A DNA stretch of 64,000 bases, from positions 1 through 64,000 of the forward strand of contig CAYFFW010000001.1 in NCBI GenBank assembly GCA_964342745.1, written 5' to 3'. The stretch comes from AEGEAN-183 sp964342745. Lineage in GTDB: Bacteria; Pseudomonadota; Gammaproteobacteria; Magnimaribacterales; Magnimaribacteraceae. The translations under genes and the position numbers were made by a program. Below are positions 26,258 to 34,802 of the stretch, in pieces (the stretch's first letter is position 1; each line of letters opens with the position of its first letter). The notes under the pieces are model-generated. The model was given only the letters and a program-made list of their open reading frames with translations, ran no database searches and was not told where the DNA came from.

Positions 26258-27622
26258 TTAAAAATTTCTTAAGTTAGGGTTAATTTTTTTGAGCGTTTCT
26301 TTAAATAACTTCTTGATAAGATCTAGATTTTTTTGGTTATTAGCTTCAAATCTTAAAACTAAATTTGGACTAGTATTTGAAGCCCTTAATAAACCCCAAC
26401 CGAACTCAAATTCTATTCTTGCACCATCAATAAGTATAGTTTCTGAATTTTCGTATTTTGCTAAAGATATAAATTCTTCTACAACTTCAAATTTTTCTTC
26501 ATCTGAGCTTTCAATATTTATCTCAGGAGTTGAAATCAGTTCTGGTAGATTAATAAAGATATCTTCTTCTTTGCTAGTCTCTGAGATAATTTCTAACATT
26601 CTTGCTCCAGCATAAATTCCATCATCAAAACCTGGCCATCTATCATTAAAGAAAATATGACCGCTCATCTCACCTCCAAGCAAGGCATTTTCTCTATAAA
26701 TGCATTCCTTGATATATGAGTGGCCAGTCTTAGACATGATTGGTGTGCCACCTGCTTTTTCAATTGAGTCTGAAAGAAGCTTAGAACATTTCACATCAAA
26801 CACAATTTTTCCCTTTTGATTATCAAGAATAGAATTAGAAAAAATAATCATCTGCTTATCTGGAAAAATCATTTCTCCTTTCTTTGAAACTACCCCCAGT
26901 CTGTCAGCATCACCATCAAAAGCAAGGCCAACTTCCAGGTTGTTGTCTAATACAAGTTTTTTTAAATCCTCAAGGTTTTCTGCTTTAGAGGGATCAGGGT
27001 GATGGTTAGGAAAGTTTCCATCAAGCTCAGAAAACAGAGGAAAGACTTCACAACCTAGTCCTTTATAGACTTGCTCTGCTATCACACTAGCTGCTCCATT
27101 GCCGCAATCTATTCCTATCCTTATTGGTCTTTTAAGCTTTAAATCCTTAAATATAAATCTCATGTAGTCTGCCTTAATATCAAAGGTACTTTTTGTCCCA
27201 TTGCCATCTAAAAAATCCTCATCAAGAATCATTTCTTTTATTTTCTGGATTGCTTCCCCAGATAGAGTTTTTTTATTCTCAACAATTTTGAATCCATTGT
27301 AGTTACCTGGGTTGTGACTTCCGGTAATCATAATCCCATTAGGGCTAGATAGCTTATGGGTTGCGAAATAGAGAACTGGAGTAGGCGCTATACCTATATC
27401 GATAACATTACAGCCTGAAGCCTTAATTCCTTTTGTAATCCACTTAAGGAGGTCAGGACTTGAATTTCTACCATCTCTAGCTACGATCAACGAGTCTTGG
27501 CCAGATCTAATTGAATTTGTACCTAATGCTTTTCCTATAAAAGGCACTATTTCCTCTGATAGTTCTTCGTAAGCTATTCCTCTTATGTCATAAGCCCTAA
27601 ATATATTTTTATTCAAATTCAT
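26258..27622 (-). CDS. algC: Phosphomannomutase/phosphoglucomutase (AlgC type)
   Basis: Interconverts hexose 1- and 6-phosphates for LPS and other glycan precursors. The 454-residue protein has the N-terminal FRAYDIRGIAYEELSEE, the phosphoserine loop MITGSHNPGNYNGFK, the metal loop FDGDADRLGVV, and the sugar-binding GGEMSGHIFF, then a C-terminal phosphate-binding LLRASNTSPNLVLRFEA. Gene order algC-argB is typical of Pseudomonas-like relatives. First gene of a minus-strand unit; divergent from ilvE. Confidence 0.93.
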   Translation of the reverse strand: MNLNKNIFRAYDIRGIAYEELSEEIVPFIGKALGTNSIRSGQDSLIVARDGRNSSPDLLKWITKGIKASGCNVIDIGIAPTPVLYFATHKLSSPNGIMITGSHNPGNYNGFKIVENKKTLSGEAIQKIKEMILDEDFLDGNGTKSTFDIKADYMRFIFKDLKLKRPIRIGIDCGNGAASVIAEQVYKGLGCEVFPLFSELDGNFPNHHPDPSKAENLEDLKKLVLDNNLEVGLAFDGDADRLGVVSKKGEMIFPDKQMIIFSNSILDNQKGKIVFDVKCSKLLSDSIEKAGGTPIMSKTGHSYIKECIYRENALLGGEMSGHIFFNDRWPGFDDGIYAGARMLEIISETSKEEDIFINLPELISTPEINIESSDEEKFEVVEEFISLAKYENSETILIDGARIEFEFGWGLLRASNTSPNLVLRFEANNQKNLDLIKKLFKETLKKINPNLRNF

Positions 27623-27677
27623 TTGATAAGGGGACCCTTGATAAGTAGTTATTATATAATTTTGCAGACTTTTAACA

Positions 27678-27686
27678 TGCGATAAT
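27678..27686 (+). promoter_or_regulatory. Possible extended -10 promoter for ilvE
   Basis: TGCGATAAT (27678-27686) matches the extended -10 form TGnTATAAT with one change, 27 bases before the ilvE ATG. No good -35 is at 16-18 bases; TTGCAG lies 13 bases upstream. A TATAAT also occurs at 27655-27660. AT-rich context makes chance matches likely. Confidence 0.3.
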
Positions 27687-27713
27687 AGATTTTTAAGAGA
27701 TAAATAGAGAATA

Positions 27714-28637
27714 ATGAACTTATCTGAATTAGATGGTCATATCTGGTTTGATGGAAATATAGTCGACTGGAAGGAAGCCAAGACTCATGTCTTAACCTAC
27801 ACCTTACATTACGGTCTAGGTGTTTTTGAGGGGGTAAGGGCTTATTCAACTCCAAATGGTACTAGCATATTCCGTCTTCATGATCATACGGAAAGACTGT
27901 TCAGATCAGCAAAAACTATTGGTATGAAAGTACCCTTTAGTCCGCAAGATCTGATAGAGGCTCAAAAGAAAGTGGTTTCCATCAACAACTTAGAGGAATC
28001 TTATATAAGGCCTATGTGTTTTTATGGATCCGAAGGCCTAGGTATTAGGTTTGATGCCTTAAGTATTCACACTATTATTGCTGCCTGGGAATGGCCTTCT
28101 TACATGGAGCCTGAAGCACAAGAGAAGGGAATAAGCGTCAAGGTTTCCTCCTTTAAAAGACAAGTGAGAAATGAAGTGGCCAATGCAAAGGTTAACGGTA
28201 ATTATGTTCAATCTACAGTTGCTCTTAATGAAGCTTTAGAGGAGGGTTTTGATGAAACTCTTATGCTTGATACGGAAGGTTTTGTAGCGGAAGGAAGTGG
28301 TGAAAACTTTTTTATGGTTAAAGACGGAAAATTATACAGTCCAGATTTAGAAGCTTGTTTAGATGGTATAACTAGAAAAACTATAATTCATCTTGCTGAA
28401 GAAATGGGCATTGAATTTGAAGAAAAAAAGATTCAATTAGAAGAAGTATTAGAAGCAGATGAGGCATTCTTTACAGGAACTGCTGTTGAGTTAGTGCCCA
28501 TCAATTCAATTGACAAAAAGAGTATAGCTGATGGCTTGAGAGGACCTGTTACTGAGAAATTACAAAAGACATTCTTAGATCAAGTCAGGGGAAAGCGGTC
28601 AGAAAATCAAAACTGGCTTACACCTATAGAAAGTTAA
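27714..28637 (+). CDS. ilvE: Branched-chain amino acid aminotransferase
   Basis: PLP-dependent class IV aminotransferase for the last step of Val, Ile and Leu synthesis. The 307-residue protein has WFDGNIVDWKEAKTHVLTYT, LHYGLGVFEGVRAY, IRPMCFYGSEGLG, the PLP Lys in NAKVNGNYVQSTVALNEAL, EGFVAEGSGENFFMV and FFTGTAVELVPINSID, all as in E. coli IlvE. It is the first gene of the long plus-strand run; waaF begins 11 bases downstream, linking amino acid and LPS genes in one transcript. Confidence 0.95.
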   Translation: MNLSELDGHIWFDGNIVDWKEAKTHVLTYTLHYGLGVFEGVRAYSTPNGTSIFRLHDHTERLFRSAKTIGMKVPFSPQDLIEAQKKVVSINNLEESYIRPMCFYGSEGLGIRFDALSIHTIIAAWEWPSYMEPEAQEKGISVKVSSFKRQVRNEVANAKVNGNYVQSTVALNEALEEGFDETLMLDTEGFVAEGSGENFFMVKDGKLYSPDLEACLDGITRKTIIHLAEEMGIEFEEKKIQLEEVLEADEAFFTGTAVELVPINSIDKKSIADGLRGPVTEKLQKTFLDQVRGKRSENQNWLTPIES

Positions 28638-28648
28638 AAGTTTTTAGA

Positions 28649-29662
28649 ATGAAGATATTGATTATAGGGCCTTCTTGGGTCGGAGATGCTGTCATATCAC
28701 AAAGCCTTCTCAAAGTAATACATTCCATAAGAAATGAAGCTGAAATAGACATCCTATCGCCAGAATGGACTACAAAAGTGTTCAAAAGAATGGACGAAGT
28801 GTCTGAAGTAATTACTCTTCCTTTCATCCACGGACAAATTAAACTCAAAGAAAGATATGAATTTGGAAAATCTTTAGTAAGCAGAAATTACGATCAAATT
28901 ATAGTTTTACCGAACTCTTTAAAATCTTCATTAATTCCTTACTTTTCAAAAGCTTCTATTAGGACTGGTTGGAGAGGAGAGATGAGATACTTTTTAATCA
29001 ACGACTTAAGGGTCCTTGATAAGAAAGCATACCCCAGGATGGTGGATAGATTTGTAGCTTTAGCTTTAGATAAAGGATCAAGTCTTCCTTCAGACATTCC
29101 TTTACCAGAACTCAGAGTAGATGAAGAAAATTTATTACAGCTAATTAAAAAATATTCTATAAAAATTGATACACCATTGATTTGTCTATGCCCTGGTGCA
29201 GAATTCGGACCTGCTAAAAGGTGGCCAGCTAGTAACTTCGCGCAAGTTGCAAATGCTTATTTAAAGAAAGATTGGCAAGTTATTCTTCTAGGTTCAGAGA
29301 ACGATGTATCAGTTGGAAAAGAAATAACAGAATCAGTTAATAAGAATTTAAATTTCTTTAATCTAATAGGAAAAACAAAGCTCGAAGATGTGGTTGATCT
29401 ACTTGCTAGCTCACAACTTGTTTTGACCAACGACTCAGGCTTAATGCATATTGCTGCTTCTGTTCAAGTTCCTTTACTTGCACTTTTTGGACCCACTTCA
29501 CCCAATTTCACTCCACCCTTAAGCCCGAAAGCTAAAATAATTAGAAAAGCTAAAGGTTATACAAAGATTAGGCAGGGAAGTTTAGAAGGAGGATATCATC
29601 AAAGCTTAATTGATATTAAGCCACCTGAAGTCTTAGAGGCTCTTCTAGAATCTGAATCTTAA
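28649..29662 (+). CDS. waaF: ADP-heptose:LPS heptosyltransferase II
   Basis: Adds the second heptose to the LPS inner core on the cytosolic face of the inner membrane. The 337-residue GT9 protein starts KILIIGPSWVGDAVISQSL, carries the GWRGEMRYFLINDLR segment, LCPGAEFGPAKRWPA and the nucleotide-sugar region LTNDSGLMHIAASVQVPLLALFGPTSP. These match WaaF rather than WaaC. hldE and hldD for ADP-heptose supply lie 13-18 kb to the right. Confidence 0.93.
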   Translation: MKILIIGPSWVGDAVISQSLLKVIHSIRNEAEIDILSPEWTTKVFKRMDEVSEVITLPFIHGQIKLKERYEFGKSLVSRNYDQIIVLPNSLKSSLIPYFSKASIRTGWRGEMRYFLINDLRVLDKKAYPRMVDRFVALALDKGSSLPSDIPLPELRVDEENLLQLIKKYSIKIDTPLICLCPGAEFGPAKRWPASNFAQVANAYLKKDWQVILLGSENDVSVGKEITESVNKNLNFFNLIGKTKLEDVVDLLASSQLVLTNDSGLMHIAASVQVPLLALFGPTSPNFTPPLSPKAKIIRKAKGYTKIRQGSLEGGYHQSLIDIKPPEVLEALLESES

Positions 29663-29733
29663 TTTCTCTTAACGAGTAAAAGCGGATTAACTTCTTAATA
29701 AAAGCTAAAATTAAATTTTTTAGAGGTATTTTG

Positions 29734-31230
29734 TTGAAAGAAAATATTTTTCTGAGCGAGGAAGTAAAAGGTCTGTTCTCTTCAGGAGACGTTTTTTCTA
29801 TTGCCGAAGATATCGAGGGTAAAGTTTTTAGACAAACTGCCAATCGAATAACTAAAGAGTTTGTCTTTGAAGGGAATAGATATTTCATAAAACTTCATTA
29901 CGGAGTTGGTTGGAAAGAAATAATTAAGAATATTTTAAAGTTGAGATCTCCAACTTTGGGGGCATATCCAGAATGGAAGGCTTTAAATAAATTAAAGTCT
30001 TTAGGAATTGATTGCCCAGAGCCAGTTGGGTATTTCAGTGTTGGTATCAATCCTGCAAACATGAGATCTTTTTTAATAACTAAAGCATTAATCGATACTA
30101 TTTCACTTGAAGATGCTTTAAAAAAGAAAAGTTTTCAAAAATTAGACTTCACAATAAAAAAGCGATTTATAGAAAAGGTAGCTTTAATTTCACGGAATTT
30201 ACACAACAGCGGAATAAATCATAGGGATTTTTACCTTTGCCACTTCCATGTTGATAAAGATATGGATGCTGAAAAAAAGATTTACTTAATTGACCTACAC
30301 AGGGCTCAATTAAGATCTATTGTACCTTTAAGATGGGCTTCTAAAGATATAGGAGGTCTGATCCATTCAGCATTGGGTTATGGTCTAAATGAAAATGATT
30401 TTTATAGATTTATGATCACTTATCTTAATTGTTCTCTAAAAGAGGTTTTGACTGTTCGTTCTGATTTCTTAAATAGTTGCAGAAACAGAGCTTTTAAAAT
30501 GTTTATGAAGCCAATTTTAAAAGAAATAGATATTTCTCTGCCTCAAGAACAGAAACTAGATACAGAATATTCTAGGGGTAGTAAAGACCAAGTTAGATGG
30601 ATAGTTAGGATTAAGGAAATGCCAGAGCATTATGAAGAACTAGTAAATGGAATAGATTCTTTTATGAAATCGGGCGACATAATAAAGGATGAAGTAGGTC
30701 ATAAAATAGTCAGTGTTAATTTCAAGGATAAAGCTTTTATTATTAAAAAATATCAAACGAAAGGATGGCTGCATAATTTGAGGAAATTATTTAGTCAGAC
30801 AAGAGCTCTTACAGCATGGAAGGCTTCTCATTGGTATAACGCAGCAGGAATAAATACATTAAATATTGTGTGTGTAATAGAAAAATTTAATGTTTTTGGT
30901 ACAACCGAGTCTTACTTGATCTCTTCTGTCATACAGGGTGAAAGACTGGACAAGCACGGGATAGAAACACAGAATATATTTCTTATTCCAAACAGACTAG
31001 TTTCGTTTTTCAAAAGATTGAAATGGATAGGTTTTAATCATGGGGATGCAAAAAGTTCTAACTTCTTTATAAACCAAGGAAGGTTAATTGTTTTAGATTT
31101 GGATATAGCAAAGAGAAGTTTTTTTAGGTACCAAAATCACAATAGACTTATAAAGGACCAAAAAAGAATTCAAACAAGTCTTAAAACCTACTCAAATATT
31201 ACTAGCTCCTTAAAAAGGCGACTTAATTAG
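29734..31230 (+). CDS. Two-domain LPS core kinase (WaaP-like plus second kinase domain)
   Basis: Predicted to phosphorylate core heptoses. Start is TTG: codons at 29731 and 29734, the latter 7 bases after GAGG. The first domain (about 1-270, numbered from 29731) resembles WaaP/RfaP, with YFIKLHYGVGWKE, GAYPEWKAL and catalytic loop NHRDFYLCHF (163-172) followed by DLH (188-190). The C-terminal part (about 285-498) is a second kinase-like domain with FIIKKYQTKG, HGDAKSSNFF (from 437) and DLD (456-458), resembling the WapP/WapQ/InaA group. In Pseudomonas comparable activities sit on separate genes. Both catalytic Asp residues are kept, so both domains may be active. It follows waaF. Confidence 0.78.
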   Translation: MKENIFLSEEVKGLFSSGDVFSIAEDIEGKVFRQTANRITKEFVFEGNRYFIKLHYGVGWKEIIKNILKLRSPTLGAYPEWKALNKLKSLGIDCPEPVGYFSVGINPANMRSFLITKALIDTISLEDALKKKSFQKLDFTIKKRFIEKVALISRNLHNSGINHRDFYLCHFHVDKDMDAEKKIYLIDLHRAQLRSIVPLRWASKDIGGLIHSALGYGLNENDFYRFMITYLNCSLKEVLTVRSDFLNSCRNRAFKMFMKPILKEIDISLPQEQKLDTEYSRGSKDQVRWIVRIKEMPEHYEELVNGIDSFMKSGDIIKDEVGHKIVSVNFKDKAFIIKKYQTKGWLHNLRKLFSQTRALTAWKASHWYNAAGINTLNIVCVIEKFNVFGTTESYLISSVIQGERLDKHGIETQNIFLIPNRLVSFFKRLKWIGFNHGDAKSSNFFINQGRLIVLDLDIAKRSFFRYQNHNRLIKDQKRIQTSLKTYSNITSSLKRRLN

Positions 31231-31235
31231 TTTAA

Positions 31236-32471
31236 ATGAAAATAGGACTTTTGAGTTATCGCAGTAACCCATTCTCTGGAGGTCAGGGAATTTACATCAA
31301 ACATCTTAGTTATTCTTTAGTCAAATTGGGACATGATGTTGATGTAATTTCAGGTCCTCCATACCCAGAAGTAAACGCAAGCGTTAACCTAATCAAAATA
31401 CCCAGCCTAGATCTATTTGAACTAGAAGATAATTTAAGGCTAAGGTCTTTTAAGCTTAGATTCTTGTCAAATAAAACCGATCTGATTGAGTGGCTTGGTG
31501 TACTTTCTGGTGGATTTCCAGAGCCCTATACCTTTGGAAAAAGAGTTAGTAATTACCTTAAAACCACTTCAACTAAATATGATCTTATTCATGATAATCA
31601 GTCACTTAGCTATGGATTATTAGATATTCAACATAAATCACCTCTAGTCACAACGATTCATCACCCGATAACCCGAGACCATCAGTTAGAGTTGGAAGCG
31701 GCAACCAATTGGAAAGAAAAGCTTTCTACAAATAGATGGCATTCCTTTTTAAGAATGCAGAAAAAAGTAGCACCTAAACTCAATAAGATTATCTGTCCTT
31801 CAGATCAGTCAAAAAAAGATGTCATTGAAGAATTTAAAGTAAAGGAAGAAAACGTAGATGTAGTTTTGAACGGAATAGATCTAGAAACATTTAGTCGAAA
31901 TGAAGCTGAAGAAGTTAAGCCTTTTCGAATTATAACTACTGCAAGTGCTGATGTGCCTTTGAAAGGCCTAAGGTTCCTCATTGAAGCCATGCCTGAAATA
32001 ATTAAAGAAGTACCCAAAGCTCATTTAGTTGTTCTAGGTAAAGCCAAAAAAGAAGGGGAAATATTAAGTTTAGTTTCTGAATTGAATATGCAAGACAGAA
32101 TCTCCTTCTATTCAGGTCTAACGCAATCTGAAGTTGTAAATCTTTACTCTTCTTCTCAGATAAGCGTCATTCCCTCTTTGTATGAAGGCTTTGGTTTTGG
32201 CGCCGGTGAAGCCATGGCCTGCGGTCTACCTCTTGTATCCACTGAGTCTGGAGGCTTAAAAGAAGTTATCGGAAAAGAAGCTGTTATCATCAAACCTGCG
32301 TCTTCTAAGTCAATTGAAAATGCAGTAATTAATCTTTTTTCTGATAAAGATAAGCAACTAACCTTATCTAAGTCTGGAAGAAAAAGGATGGAGGAAGAGT
32401 TCAGCTGGTTAAGGGCTGCTGAAGGCTATGAAGTTATATACTCTAAAGCTATAAGTGAGTTCAAGAATTAA
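31236..32471 (+). CDS. Glycosyltransferase family 4 protein
   Basis: The 411-residue GT-B glycosyltransferase has an N-terminal SGGQGIYIKHLSYSLVKLGHDV acceptor-side motif (within residues 14-36), KIICPSDQSKKDVIEEF, VVLNGIDLETF and the donor-binding E-x7-E signature PSLYEGFGFGAGEAMACGLP. It probably adds a sugar to an LPS core or another glycan, given waaF and the core kinase upstream. It begins 5 bases after the kinase gene and is followed 5 bases later by the methyltransferase. Donor and acceptor are unknown. Confidence 0.86.
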   Translation: MKIGLLSYRSNPFSGGQGIYIKHLSYSLVKLGHDVDVISGPPYPEVNASVNLIKIPSLDLFELEDNLRLRSFKLRFLSNKTDLIEWLGVLSGGFPEPYTFGKRVSNYLKTTSTKYDLIHDNQSLSYGLLDIQHKSPLVTTIHHPITRDHQLELEAATNWKEKLSTNRWHSFLRMQKKVAPKLNKIICPSDQSKKDVIEEFKVKEENVDVVLNGIDLETFSRNEAEEVKPFRIITTASADVPLKGLRFLIEAMPEIIKEVPKAHLVVLGKAKKEGEILSLVSELNMQDRISFYSGLTQSEVVNLYSSSQISVIPSLYEGFGFGAGEAMACGLPLVSTESGGLKEVIGKEAVIIKPASSKSIENAVINLFSDKDKQLTLSKSGRKRMEEEFSWLRAAEGYEVIYSKAISEFKN

Positions 32472-32476
32472 ACATC

Positions 32477-33184
32477 ATGCAAACCATCAATTTTGATCAA
32501 TTAAATATCCAACCAAACGCTAGGGTTTTGGATATAGGCTGTGGAGAGGGGCGTCACAGCTTAGGACTTTACATAGATAGAGAAATAAATGTGATTGGTA
32601 TGGATTTATCCATAAAGGATATGAAAACCGCCAAAAATCGCATTAAAGATTTTTCAATTTCTGAATGCAATCAAGCTTCCTGTAATTTTGGAGCTGGAAA
32701 TATCCACCAATTACCGTTTGAAGATAATAGTTTCGATGCTGTTATCTGTTCTGAAGTTCTGGAGCATTTAGATACTCTGGAGTCAGCTGTCACAGAGATT
32801 GTACGCGTCCTCAAACCTGGAGGGGTATTGGCGGTTAGTGTACCTAGATTTTTGCCGGAGCTAATTTGTTGGAAACTGAGCCCAAGTTATTCTAAAACCC
32901 CTGGTGGTCATGTAAGGATATTTAGACATAAGCAATTAAGGCAATTGATTCTTCAAGAGTCAGTTAGTTATCAGTCTTTCCATTGGGCTCACGCTCTCCA
33001 CTCACCATACTGGTGGTTAAAGTGTTTATTTTGGGACAGAGAGGAAGAACATTGGGTGGTAAAAAAATATCATGAATTCTTGGTTTGGGATTTAATGAAA
33101 AATCCTTTTATTACTAGGCTTTTAGAGTTTCTGTTAAAGCCTTTTATAGGAAAAAGTTTAGTAATGTATTTTATTAAGGATTAA
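32477..33184 (+). CDS. Class I SAM-dependent methyltransferase
   Basis: The 235-residue protein has motif I VLDIGCGEGRHSLGL (residues about 20-34), an acidic residue at the end of strand 2 (IGMDLSI), motif IV/V FDAVICSEVLEHL and the post-motif VLKPGGVLAVSVP, of the Methyltransf_11 type. Substrate unknown; context suggests a glycan or a small molecule made by neighbouring enzymes. Its stop overlaps the next start by one base (TAATG), so the downstream toroid protein is translationally coupled to it. Confidence 0.85.
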   Translation: MQTINFDQLNIQPNARVLDIGCGEGRHSLGLYIDREINVIGMDLSIKDMKTAKNRIKDFSISECNQASCNFGAGNIHQLPFEDNSFDAVICSEVLEHLDTLESAVTEIVRVLKPGGVLAVSVPRFLPELICWKLSPSYSKTPGGHVRIFRHKQLRQLILQESVSYQSFHWAHALHSPYWWLKCLFWDREEEHWVVKKYHEFLVWDLMKNPFITRLLEFLLKPFIGKSLVMYFIKD

Positions 33185-34200
33185 TGAAAGAGATAGAGGA
33201 TATTAAATACTACAAAGATTCCATTAACTTTATTTTGGAAATCCAATCTAAAGATGGAGCTATTTGTTGGGAAAAAAACGCAAAACTTGACCCTTGGGAT
33301 CATGTTGAAAGCGCCATGGCTCTTACAGTTGCTGGCGAAGAGAGCGCTGCACGTATGGCTTATAGATGGATGCAACGAAATCAAGTAAAAGAAGGAGGAT
33401 GGTACTCCGAGTATAAATCCGGTGTACCAACCAAGAAAAGAATCGAAACAAATTTTGCTGCTTATCTTGCTGTGGGTCTTTGGCATTATTATTTGATTAC
33501 TCAAGATAAGGAATTCCTAGAAGAGCTGTTTCCCGTTCTTAATAAAGCAATGCTGTTTGTAGAGTCCATGCAAACTGAACATGGCGACGTTCTTTGGGCT
33601 TTGAATGAAGAGGGGTCGAAATTGGACGACTCTCTGGTTACTGGTTGCAGTTCAATTTACAAAAGTTTTGATTGCTTTTACTCAATAAAGAGTCTACTAA
33701 ATAAAGATCCATCAAATTTGAAAGAGATTATGAATTCTTTGAAGCAGGCTTTAATTAAAAAACCTGAGCGGTTTGATAGGGGTTGGAAAAGTAAAGATAG
33801 GTACAGCATGGATTGGTATTATCCAATTCTTTGTAGAGTTTTTACCGGAAAACCTGCAGAAGAAAGATTTGAGAATCGAGAAAAAGAGTTTATTGTTGAC
33901 GGGATGGGTTGTAAGTGTGTGGTAGAAGAACCTTGGGTAACTATAGCTGAGAGTTCAGAACTGGTAATGGCTTTAGCCGCTATGGGTAAGCTAGATAGAG
34001 CGAAAGAAATATTCTCTTGGCTACACCAATGGAAGGACTCCAAGGATAATCTTTATTGGACGGGGTATGTTTATCCAGATAAAGCCTTTTGGCCAATCGA
34101 GAAACCCACTTGGACTGCAGCAGCAGTATTGCTAGCAGCCGATACTTTGTATAAATTCACGGATGGAAGTGAATTATTTATAAGAGATTGGAGCGAATAA
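33184..34200 (+). CDS. Alpha/alpha-toroid protein, prenyltransferase-like or six-hairpin-glycosidase-like
   Basis: The 338-residue protein has recurring helix-hairpin blocks: FILEIQSKDGAICW, VESAMALTVAGEESAARMAYRWM, NFAAYLAVGLWHYYL, FDCFYSIKSLL, ESSELVMALAAMGKLDRAKEIFSWL and TWTAAAVLLAADTLYKF. The spacing suggests an alpha/alpha barrel like those of prenyltransferases/terpene cyclases or glycoside hydrolases. I see no DxDD motif that would prove a cyclase. Coupled by one-base overlaps to the methyltransferase before and the VOC gene after. No signal peptide, so it is probably cytosolic. Function not assigned. Confidence 0.6.
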   Translation: MKEIEDIKYYKDSINFILEIQSKDGAICWEKNAKLDPWDHVESAMALTVAGEESAARMAYRWMQRNQVKEGGWYSEYKSGVPTKKRIETNFAAYLAVGLWHYYLITQDKEFLEELFPVLNKAMLFVESMQTEHGDVLWALNEEGSKLDDSLVTGCSSIYKSFDCFYSIKSLLNKDPSNLKEIMNSLKQALIKKPERFDRGWKSKDRYSMDWYYPILCRVFTGKPAEERFENREKEFIVDGMGCKCVVEEPWVTIAESSELVMALAAMGKLDRAKEIFSWLHQWKDSKDNLYWTGYVYPDKAFWPIEKPTWTAAAVLLAADTLYKFTDGSELFIRDWSE

Positions 34201-34802
34201 TGGAAAAACTAGAAAGACCTAAAAATATTCATCACCAAGCCTTTCTTTGCCGAGATGCAGAGCAGACTAGGTGGTTTTATGAAGATGTGATGGGTTTTAA
34301 GCTCGTAGCAGCTTTAGATTTTGAATCTTCTCCAGGTTCAGGAGAGCCCTTGGAATACATGCACTTATTTTTTGAAATGGGGAACGGAGATCACGTCGCT
34401 TTCTTTGACATTCCAGACGAAGCCAATGAAGAAAAATTTAAATATACAAATGGTTTTGATCAACATATTGCTTTTGAAGTTGATACTCTAGAAGAATTGG
34501 ATGCTTGGAAACAACATTTAAATAAAAAAATAGGGTGGGCCTCAGACCCAATAAACCATGAGTTTGTCCATTCAATCTACTTTTTTGATCCTAATGGTTT
34601 AGCTTTGGAAATAACCTGCCGAGATAAAGATTACGATCAAATTATGGAGAAAGACAACAGAGAAGCTCATGAAAATATTAAACGATGGACAAAGAAAACT
34701 AGACAAAAGAAAGAAGCAAAAGTTGGAGCAGAAAAGCTTGATGAGAGAAGTCTTGATACTATGGAACTAATGAAGCGATTAAAGATGTCAGGTGCTATAT
34801 GA
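34200..34802 (+). CDS. VOC-superfamily protein, dioxygenase/glyoxalase-like
   Basis: The 200-residue protein (ATG 34200, overlapping the previous stop as TAATG; an in-frame TTG at 34188 is less likely) has a VOC pattern with candidate metal ligands: His in IHHQAFLCRD, His in FDQHIAFEVDT and Glu in PNGLALEITCRD. The terminal PNG-xx-xEI block is typical of extradiol-dioxygenase and fosfomycin-resistance-like members. A charged helical tail (about residues 140-200, rich in Lys/Arg/Glu) is extra. It overlaps the following hydrolase gene by 4 bases (ATGA). The pairing with a hydrolase suggests a catabolic step. Confidence 0.75.
   Translation: MEKLERPKNIHHQAFLCRDAEQTRWFYEDVMGFKLVAALDFESSPGSGEPLEYMHLFFEMGNGDHVAFFDIPDEANEEKFKYTNGFDQHIAFEVDTLEELDAWKQHLNKKIGWASDPINHEFVHSIYFFDPNGLALEITCRDKDYDQIMEKDNREAHENIKRWTKKTRQKKEAKVGAEKLDERSLDTMELMKRLKMSGAI

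Noticed and set aside
33184..34200. Terpene cyclase (squalene-hopene type)
   Set aside because: The helical repeats fit an alpha/alpha toroid, but no DxDD motif or QW repeats are evident and the length is half that of the cyclases.
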